Origin: Chitinophaga japonensis
GTDB taxonomy: Bacteria > Bacteroidota > Bacteroidia > Chitinophagales > Chitinophagaceae
NCBI RefSeq assembly: GCF_007830125.1
Contig: NZ_VLLG01000002.1
Location: forward strand, 1,310,550 to 1,374,549
DNA: 64,000 nt
Reading direction: 5' to 3'
Positions within the stretch are counted from its first letter, which is position 1. Each line of letters opens with the position of its first letter. The position numbers and the translations under genes are program-made. Under the pieces are notes generated by a model. That model saw nothing but the letters and a program-made list of their open reading frames with translations. It did no database searches and had not been told where the DNA came from. Positions 15,959 through 25,090 of the stretch are shown piece by piece.

Positions 15959-18784
15959 ATGCAAAAGAAATTGTTTTTACTGGACGCTATGGCACTGATC
16001 TATCGTGCCTACTATGCCCTGATCAGGAACCCCCGTTTAACCAGCACGGGCCGCAATACCAATGCCCAGTTTGGATTTACCACCACGCTGCTGGATCTCC
16101 TCAATAAAGAAAAGCCCACGCACATGGCCGTGGCCTTTGATACAATGGCGCCTACGGACCGCCACACCTCTTTTGCAGACTACAAGGCCAACCGGCAGGA
16201 AGCGCCGGAAGACCTTACCGCTGCACTGCCGGATATTAAACGCATTATCGAAGGCTTCAACATTCCCGTCATAGAATCCGACGGTTATGAGGCCGACGAC
16301 GTAATAGGCACCCTGGCCTGGCAGGCGGCCGAAGCCGGCTACACCGTGTACATGGTAACGCCGGACAAGGATTATGGCCAACTGGTAAAGGAGAACGTAT
16401 TCATCTACAAGCCGCCCTACATGGGCAATAAGGAAGAAATAATGGGCCCCCGCGAAGTGTGCGCCAAGTGGCAGATCACGGACGTGCACCAGGTCATAGA
16501 CATCCTGGGGCTGATGGGCGATGCAGTGGACAATATTCCCGGCATTGCCGGCATCGGCGAAAAAACCGCCATGAAGCTGCTGGCCCAGTACCACTCCCTG
16601 GAAAACGTGCTGGAGAATGCCGACAAGATCGGCGGTAAAATGGGAGAGAAGATAAAAGCCGGCGCGGCAGACGCCATCCTCTCCAAGCAACTGGCCACCA
16701 TCATTACCGATGTGCCGGTTACCTTCCACGAAGAGGATTTCTGCGTAAAGTCCCCGGACAAGGAAAAACTCACCGAGGTTTTTACAGCGCTGGAGTTCAA
16801 AACCCTGGGCAAAAGGATACTGGGCGACAACTTCGCCGCCGCCAACGCGGAAGCGCCCCTGCCCGCAAGATCGCAGCAGCAGGACCTTTTCGGCAACGTA
16901 GTGGAAGACGCCGCCGCCCTCACCGCCCGCGATGAAGTGATAGAAGCCGCCACCAATGTGCTGCTGGCAGACAAGCATATTGAGAACACACCGCATACCT
17001 ACCACCTTGCCGATACGCCGGAAAAAAGAACAGAGCTGATCGCCTTCCTGCAACAACAGCAGGAGATCTGCTTTGATACCGAAACCACCGGTACCGATGC
17101 CAATGCCGTGGAAATGGTGGGCATGAGCTTTGCCTGCTGCAAAGGCGAGGCCTGGTATGTGCCGGTACCGGCAGACCAGGAGGCGACCCGCGCCATCCTG
17201 GAAACATTCCGCCCCCTGTTTGAAAATGAAAAGATCACCTTTGTAGGCCAGAACATCAAGTACGACCTGTTGGTGCTGAAATGGTACGGCATAGCGCTGA
17301 AAGGCCCCATATTCGATACCATGCTGGCCCATTACCTGATAGAGCCGGAAGGCCGCCGCGGCATGGACCTGCTTAGCGCCCAGTACCTGCAATACACCCC
17401 GGTGTCCATAGAAACGCTGATCGGTAAAAAGGGAAAAGGGCAGGGCAATATGCGCGACGTGGAGCTGGAAAAGATCAAGGAGTACGCCGCAGAGGATGCG
17501 GACATTACCCTGCAGCTCAAAGAGAAATTCATTCCCCTGCTTAGCCAGCGGAGCGTGGAGAAAGTGTTCTACGAAGTAGAGAACCCGCTGGTAAAAGTGC
17601 TCACGGATATGGAATACGAAGGCATCCGCCTGGACACCCAGGCCCTGGCCGACTACTCCCGCGAGCTGGAATCCGAGATCAAAAGAGCGGAAGAAAGCGT
17701 ATACCAGCAGGCCGGCGTGCGCTTTAACCTGGCCTCTCCCAAGCAACTGGGCGAGGTGCTGTTTGAAAAGCTGCAACTGGACCCTAAAGCCAAAAAGACC
17801 CGCACCGGCCAGTATGCCACCGGGGAGGACGTGCTGGCCAAGCTCTCCCACAAGCACAAGATCGTGGAGGATATCCTGGTGTTCCGGGAGCTGAGCAAGC
17901 TCAAATCCACCTATGTAGATGCGTTGCCGTTAATGATCAACAAACGCACCAACCGCGTGCACACGTCCTACAACCAGGCCGTGGCCGTTACCGGGCGTTT
18001 AAGCTCCAATAATCCCAACCTGCAGAACATTCCCATCCGAACGGACAGGGGACGGGAAGTGCGCAAGGCCTTTGTGCCCCGTAACGAGGAATTTGTGCTG
18101 CTTTCCGCAGACTATTCGCAGATAGAGCTGCGCATTATTGCCGCCATCAGCGAAGACGAGCAGATGATAGCCGCTTTCCGGCAGGGGCTGGACATCCACG
18201 CCACTACCGCCGCCAAGGTGTACGGCGTGGAAATGGATGCGGTCACCTCCGACATGCGCCGCAATGCCAAGAGCGTGAACTTCGGCATCATCTACGGCGT
18301 AAGCGCCTTCGGCCTTTCCGAGAACCTGGGCATTCCCCGTTCCGAAGCCAAGACCCTGATCGACAACTACTTTGCACAATACCCGGCCATCAAACAGTAC
18401 ATGGAAAAACAGGTGCAGTTTGCGCAAAAGAACGGCTACGTGCAAACGATGCTGGGCCGCAAGCGCTGGCTCAAAGACATTAACTCCTCCAATGCCGTGG
18501 TAAGAGGCTATGCAGAGCGCAACGCCATCAACATGCCCATACAGGGCACGGCAGCCGACATGATAAAGCTGGCCATGATAGCGGTGCACCGGGAATTCAA
18601 ATCGCGCAACCTGCGCTCCCGCATGCTGCTGCAGGTACATGACGAGCTGGTGTTTGACGCCCACCGCTCCGAAGTGGACACTATCAAACCGCTGATACTG
18701 GAATGCATGCGCAACGCCCTGCCCCTGGCGGTGCCCGTAGAAGCGGAGATTGGTACCGGCAACAACTGGCTCGAGGCGCATTAA
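15959..18784 (+). CDS. polA: DNA polymerase I
   Basis: A 941-residue, full-length family A polymerase with three domains: 5' nuclease (about 1-300), 3'-5' exonuclease (about 340-520) and polymerase (about 560-941). The exonuclease is probably active, with D373 and E375 in FDTETTGTD. Polymerase motif A is DYSQIELRIIA (D718), motif B RRNAKSVNFGIIYG, motif C QVHDELVFD (D895). It functions in Okazaki fragment processing and excision repair. ATG at 15959 gives the canonical MQKKLFLLDAMALIYRAYYA. Monocistronic by spacing. Confidence 0.97.
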   Translation: MQKKLFLLDAMALIYRAYYALIRNPRLTSTGRNTNAQFGFTTTLLDLLNKEKPTHMAVAFDTMAPTDRHTSFADYKANRQEAPEDLTAALPDIKRIIEGFNIPVIESDGYEADDVIGTLAWQAAEAGYTVYMVTPDKDYGQLVKENVFIYKPPYMGNKEEIMGPREVCAKWQITDVHQVIDILGLMGDAVDNIPGIAGIGEKTAMKLLAQYHSLENVLENADKIGGKMGEKIKAGAADAILSKQLATIITDVPVTFHEEDFCVKSPDKEKLTEVFTALEFKTLGKRILGDNFAAANAEAPLPARSQQQDLFGNVVEDAAALTARDEVIEAATNVLLADKHIENTPHTYHLADTPEKRTELIAFLQQQQEICFDTETTGTDANAVEMVGMSFACCKGEAWYVPVPADQEATRAILETFRPLFENEKITFVGQNIKYDLLVLKWYGIALKGPIFDTMLAHYLIEPEGRRGMDLLSAQYLQYTPVSIETLIGKKGKGQGNMRDVELEKIKEYAAEDADITLQLKEKFIPLLSQRSVEKVFYEVENPLVKVLTDMEYEGIRLDTQALADYSRELESEIKRAEESVYQQAGVRFNLASPKQLGEVLFEKLQLDPKAKKTRTGQYATGEDVLAKLSHKHKIVEDILVFRELSKLKSTYVDALPLMINKRTNRVHTSYNQAVAVTGRLSSNNPNLQNIPIRTDRGREVRKAFVPRNEEFVLLSADYSQIELRIIAAISEDEQMIAAFRQGLDIHATTAAKVYGVEMDAVTSDMRRNAKSVNFGIIYGVSAFGLSENLGIPRSEAKTLIDNYFAQYPAIKQYMEKQVQFAQKNGYVQTMLGRKRWLKDINSSNAVVRGYAERNAINMPIQGTAADMIKLAMIAVHREFKSRNLRSRMLLQVHDELVFDAHRSEVDTIKPLILECMRNALPLAVPVEAEIGTGNNWLEAH

Positions 18785-18938
18785 CGCCTCCGCCCGCCCG
18801 CCAAAAAAAACGCTATGATTTATCAATTTAAGTTTGTACTTTATTTGATAAAAAACTCCCGTTATTGCCCAATAAATTATTAGCATTTAACCGCTTAGAA
18901 TACTTGTATTTCCCAAATTCCTTTACTAGCTTTCGATC

Positions 18939-19493
18939 ATGATCCAAACATCACGTCTACAGATATTACCCTGCTCCCTGCAGTATTTTGAAGCGCTGCT
19001 GCAGGGCAATGATGTTTTGGCGGAACTGCTGGGGATAGACATCCCGGAATACTGGACAGATTACCCCGAAATGGTGCTGGTGGCATATGACAAGCTACGC
19101 AACGACCCCTCCATGCTGGGCTGGTTCTTTTACCTGGTGGTGCACCGGGCAGACCGGCGGCTTATTGGCGCTGGCGGCTTCAAAGGCCGGCCGGATGCCG
19201 GCGGCGTTGTGGAAATAGGCTATGAAATAACCGCCAGCTACCGCGAGCAGGGCTACGGCACAGAGCTGGCGGAAGCCCTGATCCGCTTTGCTTTCGGCCA
19301 CAGCTACGTAAGCAAGGTGGTGGCGCATACCGAAGAGGAATACAACGCCTCCGTTAAAATACTCCAGAAATCCGGGATGCAGTTTGTTGGCGAATTTTCC
19401 GACAAGGAGAATGACCAGCTCTGGGAATGGGCCATCACCCGCGAACAGTATAACGCCTTCATGGAAAAGAACGCCCTGCAAAGCCGTTCCTGA
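18939..19493 (+). CDS. GNAT acetyltransferase
   Basis: A 184-residue RimJ/RimL-like GNAT protein: MIQTSRLQILPCSLQYFEALL, then GAGGFKGRPDAGGVVEIGYE and the acetyl-CoA loop REQGYGTELAEALIRFAF, ending NASVKILQKSGMQFVGEF. No membrane or signal segment. It stands alone between polA and the peptidase gene, about 150 bases from each. Substrate unknown. It is not closely similar to the other GNAT protein in the window beyond the fold motifs. Confidence 0.82.
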   Translation: MIQTSRLQILPCSLQYFEALLQGNDVLAELLGIDIPEYWTDYPEMVLVAYDKLRNDPSMLGWFFYLVVHRADRRLIGAGGFKGRPDAGGVVEIGYEITASYREQGYGTELAEALIRFAFGHSYVSKVVAHTEEEYNASVKILQKSGMQFVGEFSDKENDQLWEWAITREQYNAFMEKNALQSRS

Positions 19494-19543
19494 CCCCTCC
19501 GCCGCTCATCCATCTTTTTTTTACACCATTAACCGCATTCCCT

Positions 19544-19551
19544 TATTTTTG
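19544..19551 (+). promoter_or_regulatory. Probable -7 box for the C1-like peptidase gene
   Basis: TATTTTTG fits TAnnTTTG; it would give a 5' leader of roughly 95 bases before the ATG at 19653. No -33 TTTG at standard spacing. Confidence 0.35.
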
Positions 19552-19652
19552 GTCCCTGTTTAAAAATTACGGACAGTAAACAACAACTATCTAAACTTAC
19601 CCGGCAGAGATGAAACTCCCCGTTCCATCTTACCATCAAAACAACATTACGA

Positions 19653-20798
19653 ATGAAAAAATGGATGCTGTTTGCGGCGCTTTTTTCCTGCTCCGCCGCA
19701 TTTGCGCAAAACACCAACAAAGAAGGCAGCCAGTACCAGTTTACCACCCTTAAGAACCTGGACGCCTATGATGTACAGAACCAGGGCCGCACCGGCACCT
19801 GCTGGTCCTTTTCCGGCCTCTCTTTCTTTGAATCCGAACTGCTGCGCAACAACAAGGCCCAGGGCCTGAACCTCAGCGAAATGTACGTAGTGCGTAAAAT
19901 GTATCCCCTGAAAGCGGATAACTATGTGCGCATGCATGGTAAAACCAATTTCGGCGAAGGCGGCGGCTTCCCGGACGACCTGCTCTGCCTGCGCAAATAC
20001 GGCCTGGTACCGCAGAACGTGTATGACGGCAACAGGGATAAAATGTACAACCACGCCGAAATGGAAGGCCTGCTCGAAGGCATGGTGAAATCCATCGGCA
20101 ACAGCCAGGGCGAGATCAATCCCGACTGGCAGAAGGCTTTTGAAGGCGTGCTGAATGCCTACATGGGCAACGCGCCTGAAAAGTTCGAGTATAACGGCAA
20201 GTCCTACACGCCGCAGTCCTTTGCCGCCAGCCTGGGCCTGAATGCAGACGACTACGTGATCATTACTTCCTTCACTCATCATCCTTTCTACGAAAAGTTT
20301 GTGCTGGAAGTACCGGACAACTGGAACTGGGAAAAAGTGTACAACGTGCCCCTGAACGACCTGCTGGGCATTGCGGAAAACGCCATCATGAACGGCTATA
20401 CGATTGCCTGGGCGGCAGACGTGAGCGAAAAATATTTCAACTTCCGTGAAGGGCTGGCCGTGGTGCCGGAAAAAGACTGGGCGGATATGACGCCCGAAGA
20501 AAGAAAGCAGGTATTTGAAGTGCCCGGCGCCGAGAAGAATATTACGGCCGAAGTGCGCCAGCGCGCTTTCGACAATTTTGAAACACAGGACGACCACGGC
20601 ATGCACATTGTAGGCCTGGCAAAAGACCAGAACGGCCATAAATATTTCCGCGTAAAGAACTCCTGGGGCACCAACAACCCCGGCAACGGATATTTCTATG
20701 CGTCCGAGCCTTACTTTGCCTACAAGACCACCAACATTATGGTGAACAAGAAAGCCCTGCCGGCAGACATCGCCAAAAAGCTGGGTATCCAGCAATAA
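19653..20798 (+). CDS. Secreted C1-like cysteine peptidase (bleomycin hydrolase/PepC type)
   Basis: A 381-residue exported papain-fold peptidase of the C1B (bleomycin hydrolase/aminopeptidase C) group. After a signal peptide ending at AFAQ come Q44 and nucleophile C50 in NQGRTGTCWSFSG, the His in DDHGMHIVG and the Asn in VKNSWG, so the catalytic set is complete. Cytosolic PepC enzymes lack a signal; Bacteroidota often have exported versions like this. Followed by a strong terminator, so probably a single transcription unit. Confidence 0.88.
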   Translation: MKKWMLFAALFSCSAAFAQNTNKEGSQYQFTTLKNLDAYDVQNQGRTGTCWSFSGLSFFESELLRNNKAQGLNLSEMYVVRKMYPLKADNYVRMHGKTNFGEGGGFPDDLLCLRKYGLVPQNVYDGNRDKMYNHAEMEGLLEGMVKSIGNSQGEINPDWQKAFEGVLNAYMGNAPEKFEYNGKSYTPQSFAASLGLNADDYVIITSFTHHPFYEKFVLEVPDNWNWEKVYNVPLNDLLGIAENAIMNGYTIAWAADVSEKYFNFREGLAVVPEKDWADMTPEERKQVFEVPGAEKNITAEVRQRAFDNFETQDDHGMHIVGLAKDQNGHKYFRVKNSWGTNNPGNGYFYASEPYFAYKTTNIMVNKKALPADIAKKLGIQQ

Positions 20799-20820
20799 CG
20801 GGGCATTCCATCATATCACG

Positions 20821-20857
20821 GAGCGGCGTTCCTGTAACAGGGCGCCGCTCTTTTTTT
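20821..20857 (+). terminator. Rho-independent terminator after the peptidase gene
   Basis: gagcggcg (20821-20828) pairs with cgccgctc (20843-20850), with an inner cctgt/acagg stem, followed by seven Ts (20851-20857), 23 bases past the stop codon. Confidence 0.85.
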
Positions 20858-21137
20858 ACCGCTCCTTTCCTTCCAGCCGCTGCGTATACTGGTAATTGCC
20901 CAGGCGCAGCTTTACCGGCAGGCGGGTCTGTTTTTCCCAGGCCCATTCCTGCTTGCAGAAGAAACCGAAATGCTGCTGGTAATAGGCGCCTGGCGCCACC
21001 CGGGCAGGCGTGCGCAGGTAAGCCGGCAAAGGCGCCACCACTGTATCCCGCAACAGGGCAGACCGGTGCAGGCTTTGCGCCGCGGCCCCGCCGGCCGCCA
21101 GCAGCAGTACCGCTGCTATCCATATGGTTTTTTGCAT
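20856..21137 (-). CDS. Small exported protein of unknown function
   Basis: A 93-residue protein with a clear signal peptide (MQKTIWIAAVLLLAAGGAAA), cut near AAAQS. The mature part carries FGFFCKQEWAWEKQTRLPVK followed by LRLGNYQYTQRLEGK, a tail I believe recurs in small Bacteroidota exported proteins, but no function is known to me. It lies 13 bases downstream of tsaC in the same direction, so probably shares its transcript. Confidence 0.65.
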   Translation of the reverse strand: MQKTIWIAAVLLLAAGGAAAQSLHRSALLRDTVVAPLPAYLRTPARVAPGAYYQQHFGFFCKQEWAWEKQTRLPVKLRLGNYQYTQRLEGKER

Positions 21138-21150
21138 CTTGTTTTTATTT

Positions 21151-21768
21151 TTAACCGATCAGCTCCACGCTGCCGGCGCCTTCCCGTATTACTTCCGGCG
21201 AGCCGCTGGTGCAGTCTATCACCGTGGAAAAAGTAGTGCCGCCCATGCCGCCATCCACTACGATGTCTACGATCTTGCCGAACTTCTCGTAAATGATCTC
21301 CGGGTCCGTATATTCCTCCACGTATTGCTCTACCGGCAGGGAGGTGCTCATGACCGGGTTGCCCAGCTCCTTTACAATGGTGCGGCAAATGGTATTGTCC
21401 GGCACGCGTATCCCCACCGTATCTTTTTTTGTTTTCAGCATTTTGGGCACCTGCCGGCTGGCCGGCAAAATAAAGGTGTACGGCCCCGGCAGCGCTTTCT
21501 TCAGCATGCGGAACACCGGCGTATCCACACTTTTGGCGTAGTCGGACAGGTGGCTGAGATCATAGCAGATAAAAGAGAACCGGGCCTTTTTGGGATCTAT
21601 CTGTTTAATGCGGCAGATGCGCTCAATGGCCTTGGGATGCGAAATATCACAGCCCATGCCGTATACGGTATCTGTTGGATAAATGATCACTCCTCCGTGC
21701 TGAAGGCAATCCACGATGGTCTTCAGGTGCCGTGGATTGGGATTTTGCGGATGTAGTTTCAGTAGCAT
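21151..21768 (-). CDS. L-threonylcarbamoyladenylate synthase, TsaC/Sua5/YciO family
   Basis: A 205-residue YrdC-fold protein. GGVIIYPTDTVYGMGCDI is the conserved nucleotide-binding strand-loop, with FSFICYDLSHLSDYAK, LPGPYTFILPA and VGIRVPDN following as in TsaC/YciO. Such enzymes make threonylcarbamoyl-AMP for t6A tRNA modification; the PKKARFSFIC stretch places it nearer the YciO branch, for which the activity is less certain. ATG at 21768 is preferred over an in-frame GTG at 21804. Confidence 0.85.
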   Translation of the reverse strand: MLLKLHPQNPNPRHLKTIVDCLQHGGVIIYPTDTVYGMGCDISHPKAIERICRIKQIDPKKARFSFICYDLSHLSDYAKSVDTPVFRMLKKALPGPYTFILPASRQVPKMLKTKKDTVGIRVPDNTICRTIVKELGNPVMSTSLPVEQYVEEYTDPEIIYEKFGKIVDIVVDGGMGGTTFSTVIDCTSGSPEVIREGAGSVELIG

Positions 21769-21806
21769 GTATCCCGTATTAAATGATGATAAATTAGCTC
21801 TCACAA

Positions 21807-21814
21807 CAAAGGTA
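21807..21814 (-). promoter_or_regulatory. Probable -7 box for the tsaC-like gene
   Basis: The minus strand reads TACCTTTG, matching TAnnTTTG, 38 bases before the ATG at 21768. This also supports the shorter start, since the GTG at 21804 would sit at or before the expected transcription start. Confidence 0.45.
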
Positions 21815-21878
21815 GTACCAAATCCTAAACTATTTTTTGCCTAACTTTCGCCCGATTTTTTTTGATAAACTATACTGG

Positions 21879-22589
21879 ATGGAATTAAAAGGCATCGTAC
21901 CCAGAACATGGAGAAGAATAAAACGTATACTGCTCGTGCTGTTCATTGCACAATTTGTTTACATCATCCTACTCCGCTGGGTAAATCCGCCGATCACCCT
22001 TACCATGATCTCCAGTTGGTTCAGCCTGTGGGGCACTGATAAACATTTCCGGAAAACATGGGTGGATGCAGCAGATATTTCCCCTTATGCCAAGCTGGCC
22101 GTTATTGCCAGCGAGGACCAGCTCTTCCCGGACCATGACGGCTTCGACTTTAAATCCATAGAAAAGGCGCTCAAGCATAACCAGAAAAGCAAGAAGATAA
22201 GAGGGGCCAGCACCATCAGCCAGCAGGTGGCCAAGAACGTGTTCCTCTGGCAGGGGCGCGGCTGGGTCCGCAAAGGCATAGAAGTGTACTTCACTTTTAT
22301 GATAGAAATGATCTGGGGCAAAAAACGCATACTGGAAGTATACCTCAATGTAGCGCAAACCGGCGATGGCATTTTTGGGGTGGAGGCGGCCGCCCAGGCC
22401 TACTATAAAAGATCCGCCGCCAGCCTTAACCGTGAACAGGCGGCCATGATCGCGGCCTGCCTGCCTAACCCGGTTAAATACACGGTGAATCCGCCGGCGC
22501 GCATTACTGCCTGGCGCCAGCGCAGGATACTGCAGCAGATGCGCAACATTGCCGCAGACCCGGATATAGCGGCGCTCGTTAAAGAATAA
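21879..22589 (+). CDS. mtgA: Monofunctional peptidoglycan glycosyltransferase
   Basis: A 236-residue GT51 enzyme that polymerises lipid II into glycan strands. A single N-terminal membrane anchor (ILLVLFIAQFVYIILLRWV) precedes the catalytic domain with IASEDQLFPDHDGFDF (first catalytic Glu), GASTISQQVAKNVFL and KRILEVYLNVAQ (second Glu). No transpeptidase domain, so monofunctional. ATG at 21879 is chosen over a TTG at 21837. Its 3' end overlaps the convergent kinase gene by 11 bases. Confidence 0.92.
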   Translation: MELKGIVPRTWRRIKRILLVLFIAQFVYIILLRWVNPPITLTMISSWFSLWGTDKHFRKTWVDAADISPYAKLAVIASEDQLFPDHDGFDFKSIEKALKHNQKSKKIRGASTISQQVAKNVFLWQGRGWVRKGIEVYFTFMIEMIWGKKRILEVYLNVAQTGDGIFGVEAAAQAYYKRSAASLNREQAAMIAACLPNPVKYTVNPPARITAWRQRRILQQMRNIAADPDIAALVKE

Positions 22590-23097
22590 TATTGTCCACC
22601 GCGGCAATGGCCCGTGCCTGCCGTTCGGCATAGCTGCCGCGTATATCCGCCCAGGGTACGCCTGCGTGCATCACGATGTCGCGGTAAATGCGGTAAAAAT
22701 ATTCGCGCATCTGCGGGTCGGGGTATTCCCGCTGGGGATCGTCTTCCCAGGGAATATCGATATAGGTCAGCAGGTAAAGGTCATACCGCCTGGCCGCGAT
22801 CCGTTCCAGGATGCGGGGGTCCACCTCCCCGTATTTATGCTCGCTCCATACTTTTATCACGTACAGGTCCGTATCGCATATCAGCAGGCGCCGGGCCTTT
22901 TCTGCTTTTTCATCTTCCAGGTGCAACTGCCCGGCGGCAATGTGCAGCAGGTCATGCTGTTCATAGGGGCGGCCCAGCTCATCCAGGTACTGCCGGGCAT
23001 ACTCCGGCACCCATTCCGTCTGGTAATGCGCGGCCAGTTGCTGGCTGAGCGTGCTTTTGCCGGTAGACTCCGGCCCCAGTATCACTACTTTTTTCAT
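22579..23097 (-). CDS. NadR-like ribosylnicotinamide kinase
   Basis: A 172-residue P-loop kinase matching the C-terminal ribosylnicotinamide kinase part of NadR (AAA_28). GPESTGKST at residues 8-16 is the Walker A; WVPEYARQYLDE and ICDTDLYVIKVWSEH follow as in NadR. It lacks the adenylyltransferase and DNA-binding parts of enterobacterial NadR. The start ATG at 23097 overlaps the pnuC stop by four bases. Coupled to PnuC it would trap imported nicotinamide riboside as NMN. This is a strong context-supported assignment. Confidence 0.87.
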   Translation of the reverse strand: MKKVVILGPESTGKSTLSQQLAAHYQTEWVPEYARQYLDELGRPYEQHDLLHIAAGQLHLEDEKAEKARRLLICDTDLYVIKVWSEHKYGEVDPRILERIAARRYDLYLLTYIDIPWEDDPQREYPDPQMREYFYRIYRDIVMHAGVPWADIRGSYAERQARAIAAVDNIIL

Positions 23098-23726
23098 CCG
23101 TTGATAGCCCTCGTTTGTTCTTCCCATATTTTTTTCCAACTGAAATATCCCATGATCGCTACAATGAACAGGAAAATGGTGAGCAGGGCGGTAGGCACCA
23201 GCTTTTTATGGAACAGGAGCGGGATGGCGGCCAGGTTGGACACGTTCAGCACGATCCAGTTCTCGATTTTCCGTTTGGCCAGCAGCCACATGCCCGCACA
23301 GGCCGTAGCAGATACAAAGGCGTCTGCCGCCGGTACGTCCGAATTGGAAAAATTCTTCAGCAGGGTATAGAACAGCGCCCAGCCCAGCAGCGCTATCAGC
23401 ACGGTTACGGTCCATTCCCGCCGGGTGGCCCAGGCTACCGGGGGCGTATGCTGCTGCGCGTCCCTGCTGGCCCAGTGGTACCAGCCGTAGATGCTCATCA
23501 CGAAATAATAGGCGTTCAGGGTGGCTTCCGCATAGAGCCGGAACTGCTCGCGGGACAGGAGGTATACATAGATGCCGGTGCTTACCAGCCCCGTAGGGTA
23601 CAGCCAGATGCTGTTCTGCTTACTGCATATTACACTGATGGCGCCAAACAGCGCCGCTACTATTTCCAGCCAGCTCATGGCATGAATGCCGTCCAGCAGG
23701 CTTTGGTATATGGCCTGAAAATTCAT
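23094..23726 (-). CDS. pnuC: Nicotinamide riboside transporter PnuC
   Basis: A 210-residue membrane protein with about seven hydrophobic segments and typical PnuC patterns: LEIVAALFGAISVICSKQNS, YPTGLVSTGIYVYLL, AYYFVMSIYGWYHW, and near the end IENWIVLNVSNLAAIPLLF. PnuC mediates facilitated uptake of nicotinamide riboside. ATG at 23726 (MNFQAIYQ) is preferred over a TTG at 23741. The kinase gene follows with an ATGA overlap, making a two-gene NAD salvage operon. Confidence 0.92.
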   Translation of the reverse strand: MNFQAIYQSLLDGIHAMSWLEIVAALFGAISVICSKQNSIWLYPTGLVSTGIYVYLLSREQFRLYAEATLNAYYFVMSIYGWYHWASRDAQQHTPPVAWATRREWTVTVLIALLGWALFYTLLKNFSNSDVPAADAFVSATACAGMWLLAKRKIENWIVLNVSNLAAIPLLFHKKLVPTALLTIFLFIVAIMGYFSWKKIWEEQTRAING

Positions 23727-23741
23727 GGTGCAAAGATGCAA

Positions 23742-23770
23742 TAAAAAAGCACAGCCGCTAAGACTGTGCT
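23742..23770 (-). terminator. Terminator of the nfu-like gene
   Basis: agcacag (23748-23754) pairs with ctgtgct (23764-23770) around a nine-base loop; reading leftward the hairpin is followed by six Ts (23748-23743). It separates the nfu-like gene from pnuC. Confidence 0.8.
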
Positions 23771-23803
23771 CCTTTTAACACTATCATTCTTCTCAACTAT
23801 GGC

Positions 23804-24397
23804 TTATTCTGCTTCTGCCACTACTTCCCTTACTTCAGGTATCATGCGTTTCATCATGCCTTCAATACCTGCTTTCAGGGTGATCATGGAAGAAGGGCAA
23901 CCGGAGCAGGACCCCTGCAACATCAGTTTCACAATGCCTTCGTTATAGTCCTTGAACTGTATGGCGCCGCCGTCCATTTCCACGGCAGGCTTCACATAGT
24001 TCTCCAGTAATTCTTTAATACGTTTTACCACGTCGCTGTCGTCAGCGCTCACTTCATTGCTGGCCGCCGCTTTCACTACGATCTCGTCTTCGTTCACCAC
24101 CGGGCGGTTCTCCTCCAGGTATTCCTTCAGGAAAGCTTTTACCGTGGGGATAATGTCCATCCAGTCTGTTTCAGCGGTTTTGGTAAGGGTAACAAAATTG
24201 GCCATGATAAATACCCCCTTGATGAAGGGAAAACTGAACAGCTCCATTGCCAGCGGCGACGGTTTCGCACTGGCCTCATCAGGGAAATCGATGCTCTTGC
24301 CCGGGTACAGCAGTTTGTTGGCCACAAACTTCATTGTTTCCGGGTTCGGCGTCATTTCTGTATATATGCTGATGATGGGATTACCTGTTTTAATCAT
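23804..24397 (-). CDS. Nfu/NifU-type iron-sulfur cluster carrier
   Basis: A 197-residue protein with an Nfu_N domain (about 1-95: IYTEMTPNPETMKFVANK) and a C-terminal NifU-like domain (about 115-190: VKPAVEMDGGAIQF, then LQGSCSGCPSSM). The CxxC binds a bridging 4Fe-4S cluster between two subunits and passes it to apo-proteins. ATG at 24397 is chosen over upstream codons that would precede the -7 box region. Monocistronic, with its own terminator. Confidence 0.9.
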   Translation of the reverse strand: MIKTGNPIISIYTEMTPNPETMKFVANKLLYPGKSIDFPDEASAKPSPLAMELFSFPFIKGVFIMANFVTLTKTAETDWMDIIPTVKAFLKEYLEENRPVVNEDEIVVKAAASNEVSADDSDVVKRIKELLENYVKPAVEMDGGAIQFKDYNEGIVKLMLQGSCSGCPSSMITLKAGIEGMMKRMIPEVREVVAEAE

Positions 24398-24421
24398 TGC
24401 TTTAACCTCGTTTAAACAATG

Positions 24422-24429
24422 CAAAGGTA
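24422..24429 (-). promoter_or_regulatory. Probable -7 box for the nfu-like gene
   Basis: The minus strand reads TACCTTTG, fitting TAnnTTTG, 24 bases before the ATG at 24397. No TTTG at the standard upstream spacing. Confidence 0.45.
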
Positions 24430-24561
24430 GCAACTTTCGGCCACAAAAAGGGAGGATATTGCGGCATATTCCATTGATTTTTACAATAGGCTTATAGGCA
24501 AATGATTATATTCGTACAGAATACGACATTTGAATGAACAACGGTTTAAACCCATTTTATT

Positions 24562-25077
24562 ATGTTATATAAGAAACTGGCAGACAAAACAGAACAGGCC
24601 CTGAACGAGCAGGTGGAGCTGGAAGCCGCCTCCTCCCAGTATTACCTGGCCATGGCTTCCTGGGCCGAAGTACAGGGCTACAACGGTATCGCAGAATTCC
24701 TGTACCGCCACTCCGACGAGGAGCGGGTGCACATGCTCAAGCTCATCCGCTTTATCAACGACCGGGGCGGCCATGGCGTGGTGCCCGCGCTCAAGCAGCC
24801 CACCGTCAAGTTCAAAAGCATCCTCGGCATTTTCGAGGAGGTGCTCAACCACGAGATACTGGTATCTACGGAGATCAACAAGCTGGTGGACATGTGCCTG
24901 CAGGAAAAGGACTATACCACCCACACCTTCCTGCAATGGTATGTAAATGAGCAGATCGAAGAGGAAAAAATGGCCCGCCAGATACTGGACAAGCTGAAGC
25001 TGATAGGGGAGGACAAAGGTGGTATGTATATTTTTGACCGGGACATGGGCTCCCTGCAAACCCAGGACCACCACTAA
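24562..25077 (+). CDS. Ferritin
   Basis: A 171-residue non-heme ferritin of FtnA type. The di-iron ferroxidase ligands are in place: EQVELEAASSQYYLAMASWA (helix A Glu), FLYRHSDEERVHMLKL (helix B ExxH) and INKLVDMCLQEKDYTT with NEQIEEEKMARQIL (helices C and D). It stores iron as a 24-mer in the cytosol. mgsA follows 13 bases downstream and may be cotranscribed, though no functional link is obvious. Confidence 0.93.
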   Translation: MLYKKLADKTEQALNEQVELEAASSQYYLAMASWAEVQGYNGIAEFLYRHSDEERVHMLKLIRFINDRGGHGVVPALKQPTVKFKSILGIFEEVLNHEILVSTEINKLVDMCLQEKDYTTHTFLQWYVNEQIEEEKMARQILDKLKLIGEDKGGMYIFDRDMGSLQTQDHH

Positions 25078-25090
25078 CTAAAGCGCAAAT

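Noticed and set aside
16037-17857. 606-codon open frame on the minus strand inside polA
   Set aside because: It overlaps the whole exonuclease part of a clear polA, has no recognisable domain, and is an effect of codon composition on the opposite strand.
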